From Nitrospirillum iridis (GTDB taxonomy: Bacteria > Pseudomonadota > Alphaproteobacteria > Azospirillales > Azospirillaceae), in assembly GCF_014205765.1 (NCBI RefSeq), contig NZ_JACIIZ010000004.1:124001-188000 (forward strand): 64,000 nt of DNA, in the 5' to 3' direction. The notes under the pieces are model-generated. The model was not told where the DNA came from. It ran no database searches and saw only the letters and a list, made by a program, of their open reading frames with translations. The stretch's first letter is position 1. Each line of letters begins with the position of its first letter. Shown here in pieces: positions 16,156 to 24,718 of the stretch. The translations under genes and the position numbers were made by a program.

Positions 16156-17010
16156 ATGCACCCGACCCTCACCGCCTTGGCGGATGTCCCCGTACTCAAT
16201 TCGGTGGACCAGAAGACCCAGGCCGTCCTGGTGAGCCTCAACGCGCTTGTGCCGTGGGTCGTGACCAACGGGGTCAACCTGCTGGCGGCGGTTCTGATCC
16301 TGCTGGCGGGATTGTGGCTCTCGGGCAAGGTTGGCGGGATGGTCGCGACGCTGCTGGCGCGCACCCCCCAGTTCGATGCCATGCTGCGCGGCTTCTTCAG
16401 CAGTCTCGCCCGCTATGCGGTGTTGACGCTCACCGTGTTGGCCGTGCTTGCCCAGTTCGGTATTCAGACGGCCAGCCTGGTCGCGGTCATCGGTGCCGCC
16501 GGCCTCGCGATCGGCCTGGCTCTTCAGGGCACGCTGTCCAGTCTCGCGGCCGGGGTCATGTTGCTGATCTTCCGGCCCTTCAAGATCGGCGACAAGGTGC
16601 AGGTCGGCGGCGTGACAGGTACCGTGCGCGACCTCTCGCTGTTCTGGACGGAACTCATCTCCGACGACCAAATTCAGATCATCATCCCCAACAACGGCGT
16701 TTGGGGGCAGGCGCTGCGTAACATGAGCATCCACGCGGCACCGCCCCATGCCGGTGAACTGCGCTTCCGCATTCCGGAAACCAGCGATCTTGATGGCGTG
16801 GCCGAGGCGGTGCGGCGGCTCGCGATGGCCGATCAGCGCATCCTCGCCATCCCGGCGCCGACCGTACTGTTTGATCGGACCGGTGACCAGCGGGCCCTTG
16901 ACGTCGTTGTCGGGTTCGCCACCGCTGATGACGTCGTCCCGGCCGTGAAAAGCGACCTTATTCGCGCCTTGCACCGGGCGGGGCTGCCCACGGGCGCGCC
17001 GACCGACTGA
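16156..17010 (+). CDS. Small-conductance mechanosensitive channel (MscS family)
   Basis: 284 residues with three transmembrane helices and the MscS pore-lining helix AAGLAIGLALQGTLSSLAAG, followed by the cytoplasmic beta domain starting FRPFKIGDKVQVGGVTGTV and IIIPNNGVW. MscS channels open on membrane tension to release solutes during osmotic downshock. The length is close to the minimal E. coli-type channel. GGAG lies seven to eleven bases before the ATG. It stands alone, 90 bases after the transglutaminase-like gene, and suits the osmotic/stress character of the block. Confidence 0.92.
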   Translation: MHPTLTALADVPVLNSVDQKTQAVLVSLNALVPWVVTNGVNLLAAVLILLAGLWLSGKVGGMVATLLARTPQFDAMLRGFFSSLARYAVLTLTVLAVLAQFGIQTASLVAVIGAAGLAIGLALQGTLSSLAAGVMLLIFRPFKIGDKVQVGGVTGTVRDLSLFWTELISDDQIQIIIPNNGVWGQALRNMSIHAAPPHAGELRFRIPETSDLDGVAEAVRRLAMADQRILAIPAPTVLFDRTGDQRALDVVVGFATADDVVPAVKSDLIRALHRAGLPTGAPTD

Positions 17011-17022
17011 CCGGGAAGGCCG

Positions 17023-17388
17023 CTAGGTCGCGGCCGTCTCCTCCCCGATATGGACCGCAAGCCAAACGGTCGGCTGATCCGGATCGGTGAACGTCACGCG
17101 GTGGCTGACGTTCGCCGCGATGAACAGATGATCCCCGGGCCGGAGCGTGGTCTCCCGCCCGCCCATGTCCACTTTGGCCGCGCCGGCCAGGAGAAGCACC
17201 CATTCGTCATGTCCCTGGCGATAGGGACGGTCGATCGGTGTCGTCTGCCCGTGGGAGACGATGCGCTCGATCCGGCAGCCCGGACGGCAAAGGATATCCG
17301 TGAAGCGCTCCTCCTCCACGGCTGGGGGCAACGCTTCCAGTAGATTGCCAAGTGGCGGGACAGCAGCGGCCATGGGAAACGACACCAT
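17023..17388 (-). CDS. Cupin-domain protein
   Basis: A small soluble beta-barrel protein. The cupin motifs are clear: GHDEWVLLLAGAAKVDMGG (motif 1, with H and E as metal ligands) and RPGDHLFIAANVSHRV (motif 2, with the ligand histidine). It resembles single-domain cupins that bind small molecules or act as isomerases, function not assignable. I chose the ATG at 17388 because the cupin fold follows closely, but the ribosome site is weak; the frame stays open to 17559. It converges on the MscS gene with 12 bases between. Confidence 0.75.
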   Translation of the reverse strand: MVSFPMAAAVPPLGNLLEALPPAVEEERFTDILCRPGCRIERIVSHGQTTPIDRPYRQGHDEWVLLLAGAAKVDMGGRETTLRPGDHLFIAANVSHRVTFTDPDQPTVWLAVHIGEETAAT

Positions 17389-17758
17389 CAGCTTGTTCTG
17401 GTGGGCATTCTCCCCTCGTGGGGCGGGGATCGCAACCCGTTCCGTCGACACCTGTTCCGTCGTCAGGCGCCCGGCCGTCTGACGGATTCGGCCGCCGCCT
17501 TGTCGAACCGGGAGAGCAGGCACCTCAGGCCGGCAGGCCACATCATTCCGGACACGCATAGTATTTATGAATGGATAGTGAAATCATTACAATTTGACGT
17601 ATCAAAGCCGGTAATTGATTTTTTCAACACCGATGGTTCGTTAACCGATGCCAGATTGAACGGTTTGGACGCGGCTTTCGGTGTCCAGGGGGCGGCGCCG
17701 TCATTCAGGCCCGCCATGGCCCCTTGGGTGGTCAGGCAAGCTACGCAGTGGGGAGATC
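17389..17758. other. Upstream region of the TonB receptor, 370 bases
   Basis: The right part (17555-17660) is A+T-rich and looks like the receptor promoter. It includes the first of three shared 41-bp sites (17557-17597). A near-palindrome TTGAC-GT-ATCAA lies at 17594-17605. The left part could encode an N-terminal extension of the cupin, but its composition does not support this. Confidence 0.5.
17557..17597 (+). promoter_or_regulatory. Probable LysR-regulator site A (TonB receptor promoter)
   Basis: CATAG at 17557-17561, exactly 18 bases, then GAAAT at 17580-17584 leading into an 18-base block ATCATTACAATTTGA-like. It aligns without gaps to sites B (22363-22403) and C (25552-25592, other strand). 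The last 18 bases match site B at 14 positions. It lies about 160 bases before the receptor start and points the same way as that gene. Confidence 0.7.
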
Positions 17759-20068
17759 ATGAAAAAATCAACGTCCCGGTCGTTCAATCCGGGCAAAGGC
17801 CAGCAAGTGGGTGCTGGCGCGCGGGCCCTGTGGGCCGGAGCCGGTGTCGGCGCCCTGCTGCTCGGCATGGCGGCCTCGCCGGCCATCGCGGATGAAGCCC
17901 CGGCCGATGCCAGCGGCCTGCAGGAAATCGTGGTGACCGCCACCCGGCGCCCGGAGCGGCTGGACCAGGTGCCGATCGCCGTCTCCGTCCTCAGCGGCGA
18001 CGTGGCGGAACGCCGTATCCTGAACGACATCCAGGACATCAGCACCGCCGTGCCCGCGCTCAATTTCCGGACCGGCGCGTCGAACAAGGACCGCAACATC
18101 TTCGTCCGCGGTATCGGCACGATTACCACATCGCCAGGTGTGGAACCCTCGGTCTCCACCGTCGTGGACGGGGTGGTGCTGGCCCGGCCGGGGCAGGCGA
18201 CCCTGGATCTGCTGGACATTGACCATGTGGAGGTGTTGCGTGGTCCGCAGGGCACGCTGTTCGGCAAGAACGCCACGGCGGGTGTGATCAACATCGTGTC
18301 CAAGGACCCCACCGAAGAGGCCCACGGCTATGTCGACGCGGCCTATTTGAGCGGCGGCGATGAATACCGGGTGAAGGCTGGCGTTTCCGGCGCCCTGGTC
18401 CCGGGCAAACTGACCGGCCTGATCTCCGCCATGACCAGCGGCTATGACGGCAACGTCACCAACAAGGCCACGGGCGACACCGTCAACGGCTATACCCACA
18501 GCGGCGCCCGCACCAAGTTGCGCTTCACGCCCAATGACGATGTCACCGTGACGGTCGCGGCCGACTATCTGTTCTCCCGCGACAGCGTGCCCACCGGCGT
18601 CTTCGCCGGGACGACGCAGACGGCCTATCCGACCAACGCCGTCACCAACAGCGCGCCCTTGGCGGCAAGCCTCGCGGCGGCCGGGATCCACCCCTCGGCC
18701 TACAACACCGAGGTCAGCGCCAACACCAACAGCGGGACCAAGGACAATAACGGCGGCATCGCGGCCACCGTGGACTGGAACCTGAACGGCTACACGCTGA
18801 CCTCCGTCACCGCCTACCGCAAATGGCAGAACATCCAGTCCCAGGATTATGATCAGCTGTCGGTGCTGTCGACCGGCCTGCCCAACGTCGTGGACAATGG
18901 GTATCTGCTGTTCAGCCAGACGTCGGAGGAACTGCGCCTGGCCTCGCCCAAGGGCGGTCTGATCGACTACGTCACCGGCGTCTATTACATGCACGCCGTC
19001 GACACCGAGGTTTACCAGCGCGCGGTGACCCAGGTGTCGGGTGGTGGCACCCTGTCGAACAACGGCACCTCGCGTTTTGGCACCACCGGCGACAACTATG
19101 CCGCCTTTGGTGAGGCCAACATCAACATCACGCCGGATTTCCGCGGCATCGCCGGCGTCCGGGTCGTGCATGACGACCTGGACTATCATTTCCAGCGCGT
19201 GGCCTCCTCCGCCACGGCGGTCACCGGCATCCAGCCATCCTATGCCAGCAACGGGTCTACCGGTACCACCGACTACGCGGATCGCCTGGGGCTGCAGTGG
19301 GACGTGGACAGGGATGTCTCGACGTATTTCACCTATTCGCGCGGCTACATGGGCCCGGCCTACAACGTCTTCTTCAACATGACCTCCACGGCGGCCCTGG
19401 CGCTGAAGCCGGAAACCTCCGACAGCTATGAGGTGGGCGTGAAGGCCAAGCTGCTGGGTGGGCGCCTGCAGGCCAACCTGGCCGGCTACATCACCAATTT
19501 CGACAACTACCAGGCCAATTTCTCCGACACCGTGGCGGGGGCCATCGTCACCCGCCTGATCAACGCCGGCCAGGTGTCGACCAAGGGTGTTGAGGCCGAT
19601 TTCACCTACCGGCCTATCGACAACCTGACCCTGACCCAGTCCCTGGCCTGGACGCAGGCGCGGGTGGATCATTTCCAATGCCCGGCGGGGGCGGCCAGCA
19701 GCTGCGACATTGACGGCCAGCCCTTGCCCTTCGCGCCGGACTGGAAGCTGGACAGCGCGGCTAGCTATACCGTGCCGCTGTCCTCTGGTCTCAAGCTGGT
19801 GTTGGACACCGACTACCGGTGGCAGAGCAAGGTGCAGTACCAGCTGACACAGACACCGGACACCATCCAGGGCGCCTATGGCATCTGGAACGCGGGGGTG
19901 ACGCTGGCCAGCGAGGATCAGGGCTGGCGGGTCACCGGTCTGGTGAAGAACCTCCTCGATACCCACTATTCCTCCTATCTCGCGCGTGGCAACCTCGCCG
20001 GCGTGGTGCGCTGGGTGCCGCGCGACGGCAGCCGGTACTGGGGCGTGGCCTTGCATAAGGACTTCTGA
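17759..20068 (+). CDS. TonB-dependent outer-membrane receptor
   Basis: 769 residues. An export signal (residues 1 to about 44) is followed by a TonB box region (LQEIVVTATRRPERLDQVP), a plug domain (VRGIGTITTSPGVEPSVSTV, LRGPQGTLFGKNATAGVINI) and a 22-strand-type barrel ending in a C-terminal phenylalanine (LHKDF). It imports a substrate too large or scarce for porins, using TonB energy. The plug resembles the broad family common in sphingomonads and caulobacters rather than clear siderophore receptors. The ATG at 17759 follows GGGGAG. An MFS gene begins 4 bases after its stop, and an upstream LysR-type site links it to the oxidative genes at 22-25 kb. Confidence 0.92.
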   Translation: MKKSTSRSFNPGKGQQVGAGARALWAGAGVGALLLGMAASPAIADEAPADASGLQEIVVTATRRPERLDQVPIAVSVLSGDVAERRILNDIQDISTAVPALNFRTGASNKDRNIFVRGIGTITTSPGVEPSVSTVVDGVVLARPGQATLDLLDIDHVEVLRGPQGTLFGKNATAGVINIVSKDPTEEAHGYVDAAYLSGGDEYRVKAGVSGALVPGKLTGLISAMTSGYDGNVTNKATGDTVNGYTHSGARTKLRFTPNDDVTVTVAADYLFSRDSVPTGVFAGTTQTAYPTNAVTNSAPLAASLAAAGIHPSAYNTEVSANTNSGTKDNNGGIAATVDWNLNGYTLTSVTAYRKWQNIQSQDYDQLSVLSTGLPNVVDNGYLLFSQTSEELRLASPKGGLIDYVTGVYYMHAVDTEVYQRAVTQVSGGGTLSNNGTSRFGTTGDNYAAFGEANINITPDFRGIAGVRVVHDDLDYHFQRVASSATAVTGIQPSYASNGSTGTTDYADRLGLQWDVDRDVSTYFTYSRGYMGPAYNVFFNMTSTAALALKPETSDSYEVGVKAKLLGGRLQANLAGYITNFDNYQANFSDTVAGAIVTRLINAGQVSTKGVEADFTYRPIDNLTLTQSLAWTQARVDHFQCPAGAASSCDIDGQPLPFAPDWKLDSAASYTVPLSSGLKLVLDTDYRWQSKVQYQLTQTPDTIQGAYGIWNAGVTLASEDQGWRVTGLVKNLLDTHYSSYLARGNLAGVVRWVPRDGSRYWGVALHKDF

Positions 20069-20071
20069 CCG

Positions 20072-21331
20072 GTGCTTCCCGGACGCCGTTGGATGCTGGC
20101 GCTCATATTGGGCGCCTGTATCCTCAACTACGCTGATCGCCAGATCATCGCCTTGGTGAAGCCCCTGCTGTCCCAGGAGCTGGGGTGGACGGACGCCGAC
20201 TATGGCCGGCTGACCGCCGTCTTCCAGCTGGCGGCGGCCTGCGCCTTCCTGTTCGCCGGCCGCTTCGTCGATGTCGTGGGGGTGAAGTGGTCCAACCCCC
20301 TGGCGGTGGGCTCGTGGAGCCTGGCGGCCATGGCCCACGCTTTCGCCGTCACCTTGCCGCAGTTTCTGGCGGCCCGGGTGGCGCTGGGGGCGACGGAGGC
20401 GCTGGGCACGCCGACCGCGGTCAAGACCATCGCCGCCACCTTCGGCCCCACCGGCCGGACGGCGGCCCTGGGTTTCATGAACGCCGCCGGCAGTGTCGGG
20501 GCCATCCTGACGCCGCTGGTCATCCCCTTCCTTGCCCAGCGTGTCGGCTGGCGCGCCGTCTTCCTTATGACCGGGGGACTGGGGTTGGTCTGGGTGGCGC
20601 TCTGGCTGTTGGTCATGCGCCGGGGCGGCCTGGAGGCCGGGACGGCTTCCGCCAGTCCCATTGGCCCGCGCGCGGGCCAATGGCGGGAGGCGCTGGCCGA
20701 CCGCCGCACCTGGGCCATCGCCGGCGGCAAGGTGCTGTCCGATCAGGTGTGGTGGTTCCTGCTGTACTGGGCGCCCGACCTGTTCACCCGCGTTTTCCAT
20801 CTGGACATGGCCGGGGTGGCGGTGCCGCTGGCCCTCATCTACCTGGCCGCGGCCGTCGGTTCGCTGCTGGGGGGTACGGCTTACGGCTGGCTGGTCCGGC
20901 GTGGCGGCTGGGACATGAACCGGGCGCGCAAGACCATCCTGCTCGTTTGTGGGCTGTGCGTGCTGCCCGTGCCACTGGTCCTGGCGGTGGGCAATTTGGG
21001 GGCGGCGGTGGCCCTACTGGCCCTGACCCTGGCGGCGCACCAGGGCTTTTCCTCCAACCTGTTCGGCATCATCACCGACATCGTGCCGCCATCGCGCATC
21101 GGCATGGTGACCGGCCTGGGCGCCCTGTCCGGCAACCTCGCCGGCATGCTGATCCTGCAGGTGACGGGTTGGGTGCTGGCGGGGGGCGGCGGCTATCTGC
21201 CCATGCTGGCGCTGGCGTCGGTGTCCTACCTGCTGGCCCTGGGCTGGATACACCTGTTGCAGCCTGTGCTGCGGCCGGCCGCTGGAACCTATAGACCCAA
21301 CGACGTGAGCCATAGGCTCACATCGTCGTAG
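20072..21331 (+). CDS. MFS transporter, hexuronate/organic acid type
   Basis: A 419-residue, 12-helix inner-membrane carrier of the major facilitator superfamily. Segments NYADRQIIALVKPLL, QLAAACAFLFAGRFVDVVG and ARVALGATEALGTPTAVKTIA match the anion:cation symporter group (ExuT-like hexuronate, phthalate and related acids). It starts at a GTG four bases after the TonB receptor stop, so the two form an uptake operon: outer-membrane receptor, then inner-membrane carrier. The C-terminal codons overlap a hairpin that probably terminates transcription. The substrate is unknown but is likely the one handled by the monooxygenase module downstream. Confidence 0.88.
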   Translation: MLPGRRWMLALILGACILNYADRQIIALVKPLLSQELGWTDADYGRLTAVFQLAAACAFLFAGRFVDVVGVKWSNPLAVGSWSLAAMAHAFAVTLPQFLAARVALGATEALGTPTAVKTIAATFGPTGRTAALGFMNAAGSVGAILTPLVIPFLAQRVGWRAVFLMTGGLGLVWVALWLLVMRRGGLEAGTASASPIGPRAGQWREALADRRTWAIAGGKVLSDQVWWFLLYWAPDLFTRVFHLDMAGVAVPLALIYLAAAVGSLLGGTAYGWLVRRGGWDMNRARKTILLVCGLCVLPVPLVLAVGNLGAAVALLALTLAAHQGFSSNLFGIITDIVPPSRIGMVTGLGALSGNLAGMLILQVTGWVLAGGGGYLPMLALASVSYLLALGWIHLLQPVLRPAAGTYRPNDVSHRLTSS

Positions 21332-21383
21332 GACGCGACCGCGTCCGCCGGAAGTTTTCGGGGAGCGAAGCGGACTGAAAACT
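21300..21383. terminator. Three consecutive hairpins between convergent genes
   Basis: First, ACGACGTGAGCC pairs with GGCTCACATCGTCGT (21300-21329, three-base bulge). Second, GGACGCG-AC-CGCGTCC (21331-21346). Third, AGTTTTC (21353-21359) with GAAAACT (21377-21383). They lie between the ends of the MFS and LysR genes and probably act as a bidirectional terminator. Confidence 0.55.
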
Positions 21384-21433
21384 GAGGATAAGCCAAGCGG
21401 CCGGATGGCCGCGCCTGGCGACTGAGGGCGTTT

Positions 21434-22357
21434 TCAGACACCAAGCAGCATTCCCTCCACCGTCGCCATGTGCTGGGCCGCCACCTCCTTCACCAGATGG
21501 CGGAACCGGGCCACAAGGGCGGGGGTGGGGCCGATGGCCGTGGGTTCCAGCAGGGTGAAGTTGGAGGCCACGCGGGGATGGAAGCGCCGAATCTGAACGC
21601 CCACCTGGGCGAACAGGGGGGCGGAGAAGGGTTCCGCGATGGTGATGCCCAGGCCGGCCGCGACATAGCAATAGGCGGGGAAGGAATGCTGGGTCTCGAT
21701 CAGGCGGTCGACCACCACGCCTTCGGTCATCAGCATGCGGTCGATGTCGTCCCACAGGGCGTCCGCCTCGTGCATGGGGCCGATGAACCGCTCCCCCGCC
21801 AGGTCGCCGGCCTCGATGACGGCCTTGGCGCCCAGGCGATGGCCCGGCGGCAAGACGCAGACATACTCGGCTTGCACCAGGGTGCTGGTGCGCAATCCCT
21901 GGCGGGACGGCGCCTCCACGCCCAGGCCCAGGTCCGCCTGGCCCAGGAACACCCTGTCCTCCACCCCCCGTTGCCCCTGCGATTCCACCGTCACCTTAAC
22001 GTCCGGATATTGGGCGTGAAAGCGGGCCATCGTGGCCGGCAGGATGCCGCCGGCCAGGGCCGCCAGGGCGGCGACGCGGATGGTGCCCACGGGGTGGGCG
22101 CGGATGCGCCGCGCCGCCTGCTTCAGCAACTCCACGCCCGTGAAGCTCTGACGGACCGCCTCATAGAAGCTGTTGGCCTGTTCGGTGGGAACCAGCCGCC
22201 GGCCGCGCCGCTCGAACAGGGCGAACCCCACCGACCGCTCCAGATCGGAGATCAGGCGGCTGACGGACGGCTGGCTGATGTTCAGCATGGAGGCGGCGGC
22301 GGTGATGCCGCCGCTGACCATCACGGCGCGAAAGGCTTCGATTTGGCGTATCTGCAT
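21434..22357 (-). CDS. LysR-family transcriptional regulator
   Basis: 307 residues: an N-terminal winged helix (MQIRQIEAFRAVMVSGGITAA, LNISQPSVSRLISDLERSVG) and a periplasmic-binding-protein-like effector domain. The helix sequence resembles the OccR/NocR opine and amino-acid regulator branch, though the effector cannot be deduced. The start ATG lies at 22355-22357, only 5 bases from a 41-bp conserved site that it very probably binds. The gene is divergent from the flavin monooxygenase gene, the classical LysR layout for activating a neighbour and repressing itself. Confidence 0.9.
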   Translation of the reverse strand: MQIRQIEAFRAVMVSGGITAAASMLNISQPSVSRLISDLERSVGFALFERRGRRLVPTEQANSFYEAVRQSFTGVELLKQAARRIRAHPVGTIRVAALAALAGGILPATMARFHAQYPDVKVTVESQGQRGVEDRVFLGQADLGLGVEAPSRQGLRTSTLVQAEYVCVLPPGHRLGAKAVIEAGDLAGERFIGPMHEADALWDDIDRMLMTEGVVVDRLIETQHSFPAYCYVAAGLGITIAEPFSAPLFAQVGVQIRRFHPRVASNFTLLEPTAIGPTPALVARFRHLVKEVAAQHMATVEGMLLGV

Positions 22358-22362
22358 GCATC

Positions 22363-22403
22363 CATAGTATTCTGGGATGATTTGGGAAATCAATTCGATT
22401 GGA
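22363..22403 (+). promoter_or_regulatory. Probable LysR-regulator site B (divergent LysR/monooxygenase promoter)
   Basis: CATAG at 22363-22367, 18 bases, GAAAT at 22386-22390, ending ATTCGATTGGA. It abuts the LysR start codon and lies about 90 bases before the monooxygenase start, oriented toward the latter. It aligns gap-free with sites A and C; the last 18 bases match site C at 16 positions. Confidence 0.75.
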
Positions 22404-22493
22404 ATGAATGGATCGGCGGTGGCACCGTACATTCGATGGATTTCACGATCCCCTTGTGGGGTAAGTGGCGCAACGATCAGAGGGAATTGAGCG

Positions 22494-23576
22494 GTGTCCG
22501 AGACGACCCTGCCGGCGACATGCGATGTCGCCTGGTTTTCCGCCCTGTGCGATGACGATTACGAATTTCTGGGCGTGCCCGACAGCCGCCTGCAATCATC
22601 GTTCGAGCATTGCCGCGACATCGTCTTGTCGGCGGAAAGCGGCGGGTACGACACCATCCTGCTGCCCTCCGGCTACGCCCTGGGCATCGACACCATCGCC
22701 TTCGCCGGCGCCATCGCGCCGCTGACCCGGCGCATCCGCCTGCTGACCGCCATCCGGTGTGGTGAGCTATGGCCGCCGCAGGCAGCGCGCCAGCTGGCGA
22801 CGCTGGACCGCCTGGCGGGCGGGCGCCTGGCCATCAACATCATCTCCAGCGACCTGCCGGGCGAGACGCTGGAGTCCGGCCGGCGCTATCGCCGCGCGAC
22901 CGAGGTGATGGCCATCCTACGCGCCTTGCTGAACGGCCAGTCCATCGACCACGCCGGGGAGTTCTATCGCCTGACGCTGGACCCGCCGCGTATCGGCACG
23001 GTCAGCGGCAAGGCGCCGCCCTTCTTCTTCGGCGGCCTGTCGGAGGATGCGCGCGAGGCGGCGGCGGAGGGGGCCGACGTCTACCTGATGTGGCCGGACA
23101 CCATGGACGGGGTGGCGTCGGTCATCCGTGACATGAAGGCGCGGGCGGCGGCGCGTGGCCGGACCCTGCGCTTCGGCTACCGCGCCCACGTGGTGGTGCG
23201 CGAGACGGAGACGGCGGCCCGCGCCGCGGCTGACCGCCTGCTGTCGCGCCTGGATGCGGACACGGGCGCCACCATCCGCCAGAAGTCGCTGGACCATGCC
23301 TCCGTGGGCGTGCGCCAGCAGGCGCAGTTGCGCGAGGCGGCGGCCGGCGACGGCTATGTCGAGGACAATTTGTGGACGGGCATCGGCCGGGCGCGGTCCG
23401 GCTGCGGTGCCGCCATCGTCGGGGATCCGGACCAGGTGCTGGCCAAGCTGCGGGCCTATCAGGCGCTGGGCATCGAGGCCTTCATCCTGTCCGGATATCC
23501 GCACATGGCGGAGGGCGACCTGTTCGCCCGCCACGTCCTGCCCCACCTGCCGCACGCGCCGCTGGCGCTGGGCTGA
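22494..23576 (+). CDS. LLM-class flavin-dependent monooxygenase (alkanesulfonate monooxygenase-like)
   Basis: 360 residues forming a bacterial-luciferase-type barrel. Recognisable segments are YDTILLPSGYALGIDTIAFA, RIRLLTAIRCGELWPPQAAR, DRLAGGRLAINIIS and APPFFFGGLSEDAREAAAE, typical of SsuD-like two-component flavin monooxygenases. These use reduced FMN and oxygen to cleave C-S bonds or oxidise related substrates. It starts with GTG after a GAGGGAATTGA ribosome region. No flavin reductase gene is nearby, so reduced flavin must come from elsewhere. It leads an operon with the Gfo/Idh/MocA gene (25-base gap). Substrate unknown. Confidence 0.88.
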   Translation: MSETTLPATCDVAWFSALCDDDYEFLGVPDSRLQSSFEHCRDIVLSAESGGYDTILLPSGYALGIDTIAFAGAIAPLTRRIRLLTAIRCGELWPPQAARQLATLDRLAGGRLAINIISSDLPGETLESGRRYRRATEVMAILRALLNGQSIDHAGEFYRLTLDPPRIGTVSGKAPPFFFGGLSEDAREAAAEGADVYLMWPDTMDGVASVIRDMKARAAARGRTLRFGYRAHVVVRETETAARAAADRLLSRLDADTGATIRQKSLDHASVGVRQQAQLREAAAGDGYVEDNLWTGIGRARSGCGAAIVGDPDQVLAKLRAYQALGIEAFILSGYPHMAEGDLFARHVLPHLPHAPLALG

Positions 23577-23601
23577 CGTTCTCCCAAGGAGTGAGCGAAG
23601 G

Positions 23602-24690
23602 ATGAGTGCGCGTCTGCGTTTCGGTATCGTCGGCACCGGCATGATGGGGGTGGAGCATATCACCAGCCTGGCGCTGTCGCCGGAGGTGGCGGTGACGGCC
23701 ATCGTCGACCCCACGCCGTCGTCCCTGGACTGGGCGCGGGACGCCCTGGGCGACCGGGCGGCCGGGGTTGCCGCCTACCGCACGGTGGCGGAGATGGTGC
23801 GGGAGGGGAAGCTGGATGGCGTGATCATCGCCTCCCCCAACCACACCCACCATGACGTGCTGCAACCCCTGCTGGGCACCGGCCTGCACATCCTGTGCGA
23901 AAAGCCGCTGTGCTCCAGCCTGGGGGACGCGGCCCGGGTGGCGGACGCCGCGACCGGTCATAAGGGCGTGTTCTGGGTGGGCATGGAATACCGCTACATG
24001 CCGCCGGTGGGCCGCTTCGTGGAGCAGGTGCATGGCGGCCGCGTCGGTCGCCTGGTCATGCTGTCGATGCGGGAGCATCGCTTCCCCTTCCTGACCAAGG
24101 TGGGGGACTGGAACCGTTTCAGCCGCAACACCGGCGGCACGATGGTGGAGAAGTGCTGTCACTTCTTCGACCTGATGCGCCTGACCGTGGGGGCGGAGGC
24201 GGTGCGGGTCTACTGCTCCGGCGCCATGGACGTGAACCACCTCGATGAGCGGTATGGCGGTGAGACGCCGGACATCATCGACAACAGCTATACGGTGGTG
24301 GACTTCGCCAACGGGGTGCGGGCCCTGCTGGACCTGTCCATGTTCGCTGAGGGCGCGCAGGAGCAGGAGGAGATCGTCGCCGTGGGCGACCAGGCCCGCC
24401 TGGACGTCACCATTCCCCGGGGCGATCTGGTCTACAGCCCGCGCGACGCCTTCCGCCGGCCGGAAAGGGTGGAGCGGACGCACGTGGCGGTGGATGGTGC
24501 CGCGCTGGCCGCCGGCAGCCACCATGGCGCCACGTATTTCCAGCACCGCGCCTTCCTGGACGCCATCCTGAACGGCGCTCCGGTGGCGGTGTCGGCGGAG
24601 GACGGCTACCGCGCCGTGGAGATCGGCGCGGCGGCGGAACTCAGCGCCCGGGAACGCCGGGCGGTGGACTTGGCCGAACTGCGGCGGTGA
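23602..24690 (+). CDS. Gfo/Idh/MocA-family oxidoreductase
   Basis: 362 residues with an N-terminal NAD(P)-binding fold (FGIVGTGMMGVEHI), the conserved lysine of CEKPLCSSL used in catalysis in this family, and a C-terminal alpha/beta domain (GGTMVEKCCHFFDLMRL with the usual histidine). Family members oxidise sugars, inositols and related polyols. The start at 23602 follows GAAGG. It is downstream of the flavin monooxygenase in the same operon and converges on the dioxygenase gene, so it probably acts on a product of the same catabolic route. Confidence 0.88.
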   Translation: MSARLRFGIVGTGMMGVEHITSLALSPEVAVTAIVDPTPSSLDWARDALGDRAAGVAAYRTVAEMVREGKLDGVIIASPNHTHHDVLQPLLGTGLHILCEKPLCSSLGDAARVADAATGHKGVFWVGMEYRYMPPVGRFVEQVHGGRVGRLVMLSMREHRFPFLTKVGDWNRFSRNTGGTMVEKCCHFFDLMRLTVGAEAVRVYCSGAMDVNHLDERYGGETPDIIDNSYTVVDFANGVRALLDLSMFAEGAQEQEEIVAVGDQARLDVTIPRGDLVYSPRDAFRRPERVERTHVAVDGAALAAGSHHGATYFQHRAFLDAILNGAPVAVSAEDGYRAVEIGAAAELSARERRAVDLAELRR

Positions 24691-24718
24691 GGGGGGCGGC
24701 ACCCGGTACGGACAGCCC

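Noticed and set aside
17594-17605. TTGAC-GT-ATCAA as an FNR box
   Set aside because: Half-sites are right but the spacer is two bases, not four; it more likely belongs to the LysR-site flank or is chance.
17768-20800. 1010-codon antisense frame over the TonB receptor and MFS genes
   Set aside because: Spans two well-supported genes on the other strand and shows no family features; long antisense frames are expected at this GC content.
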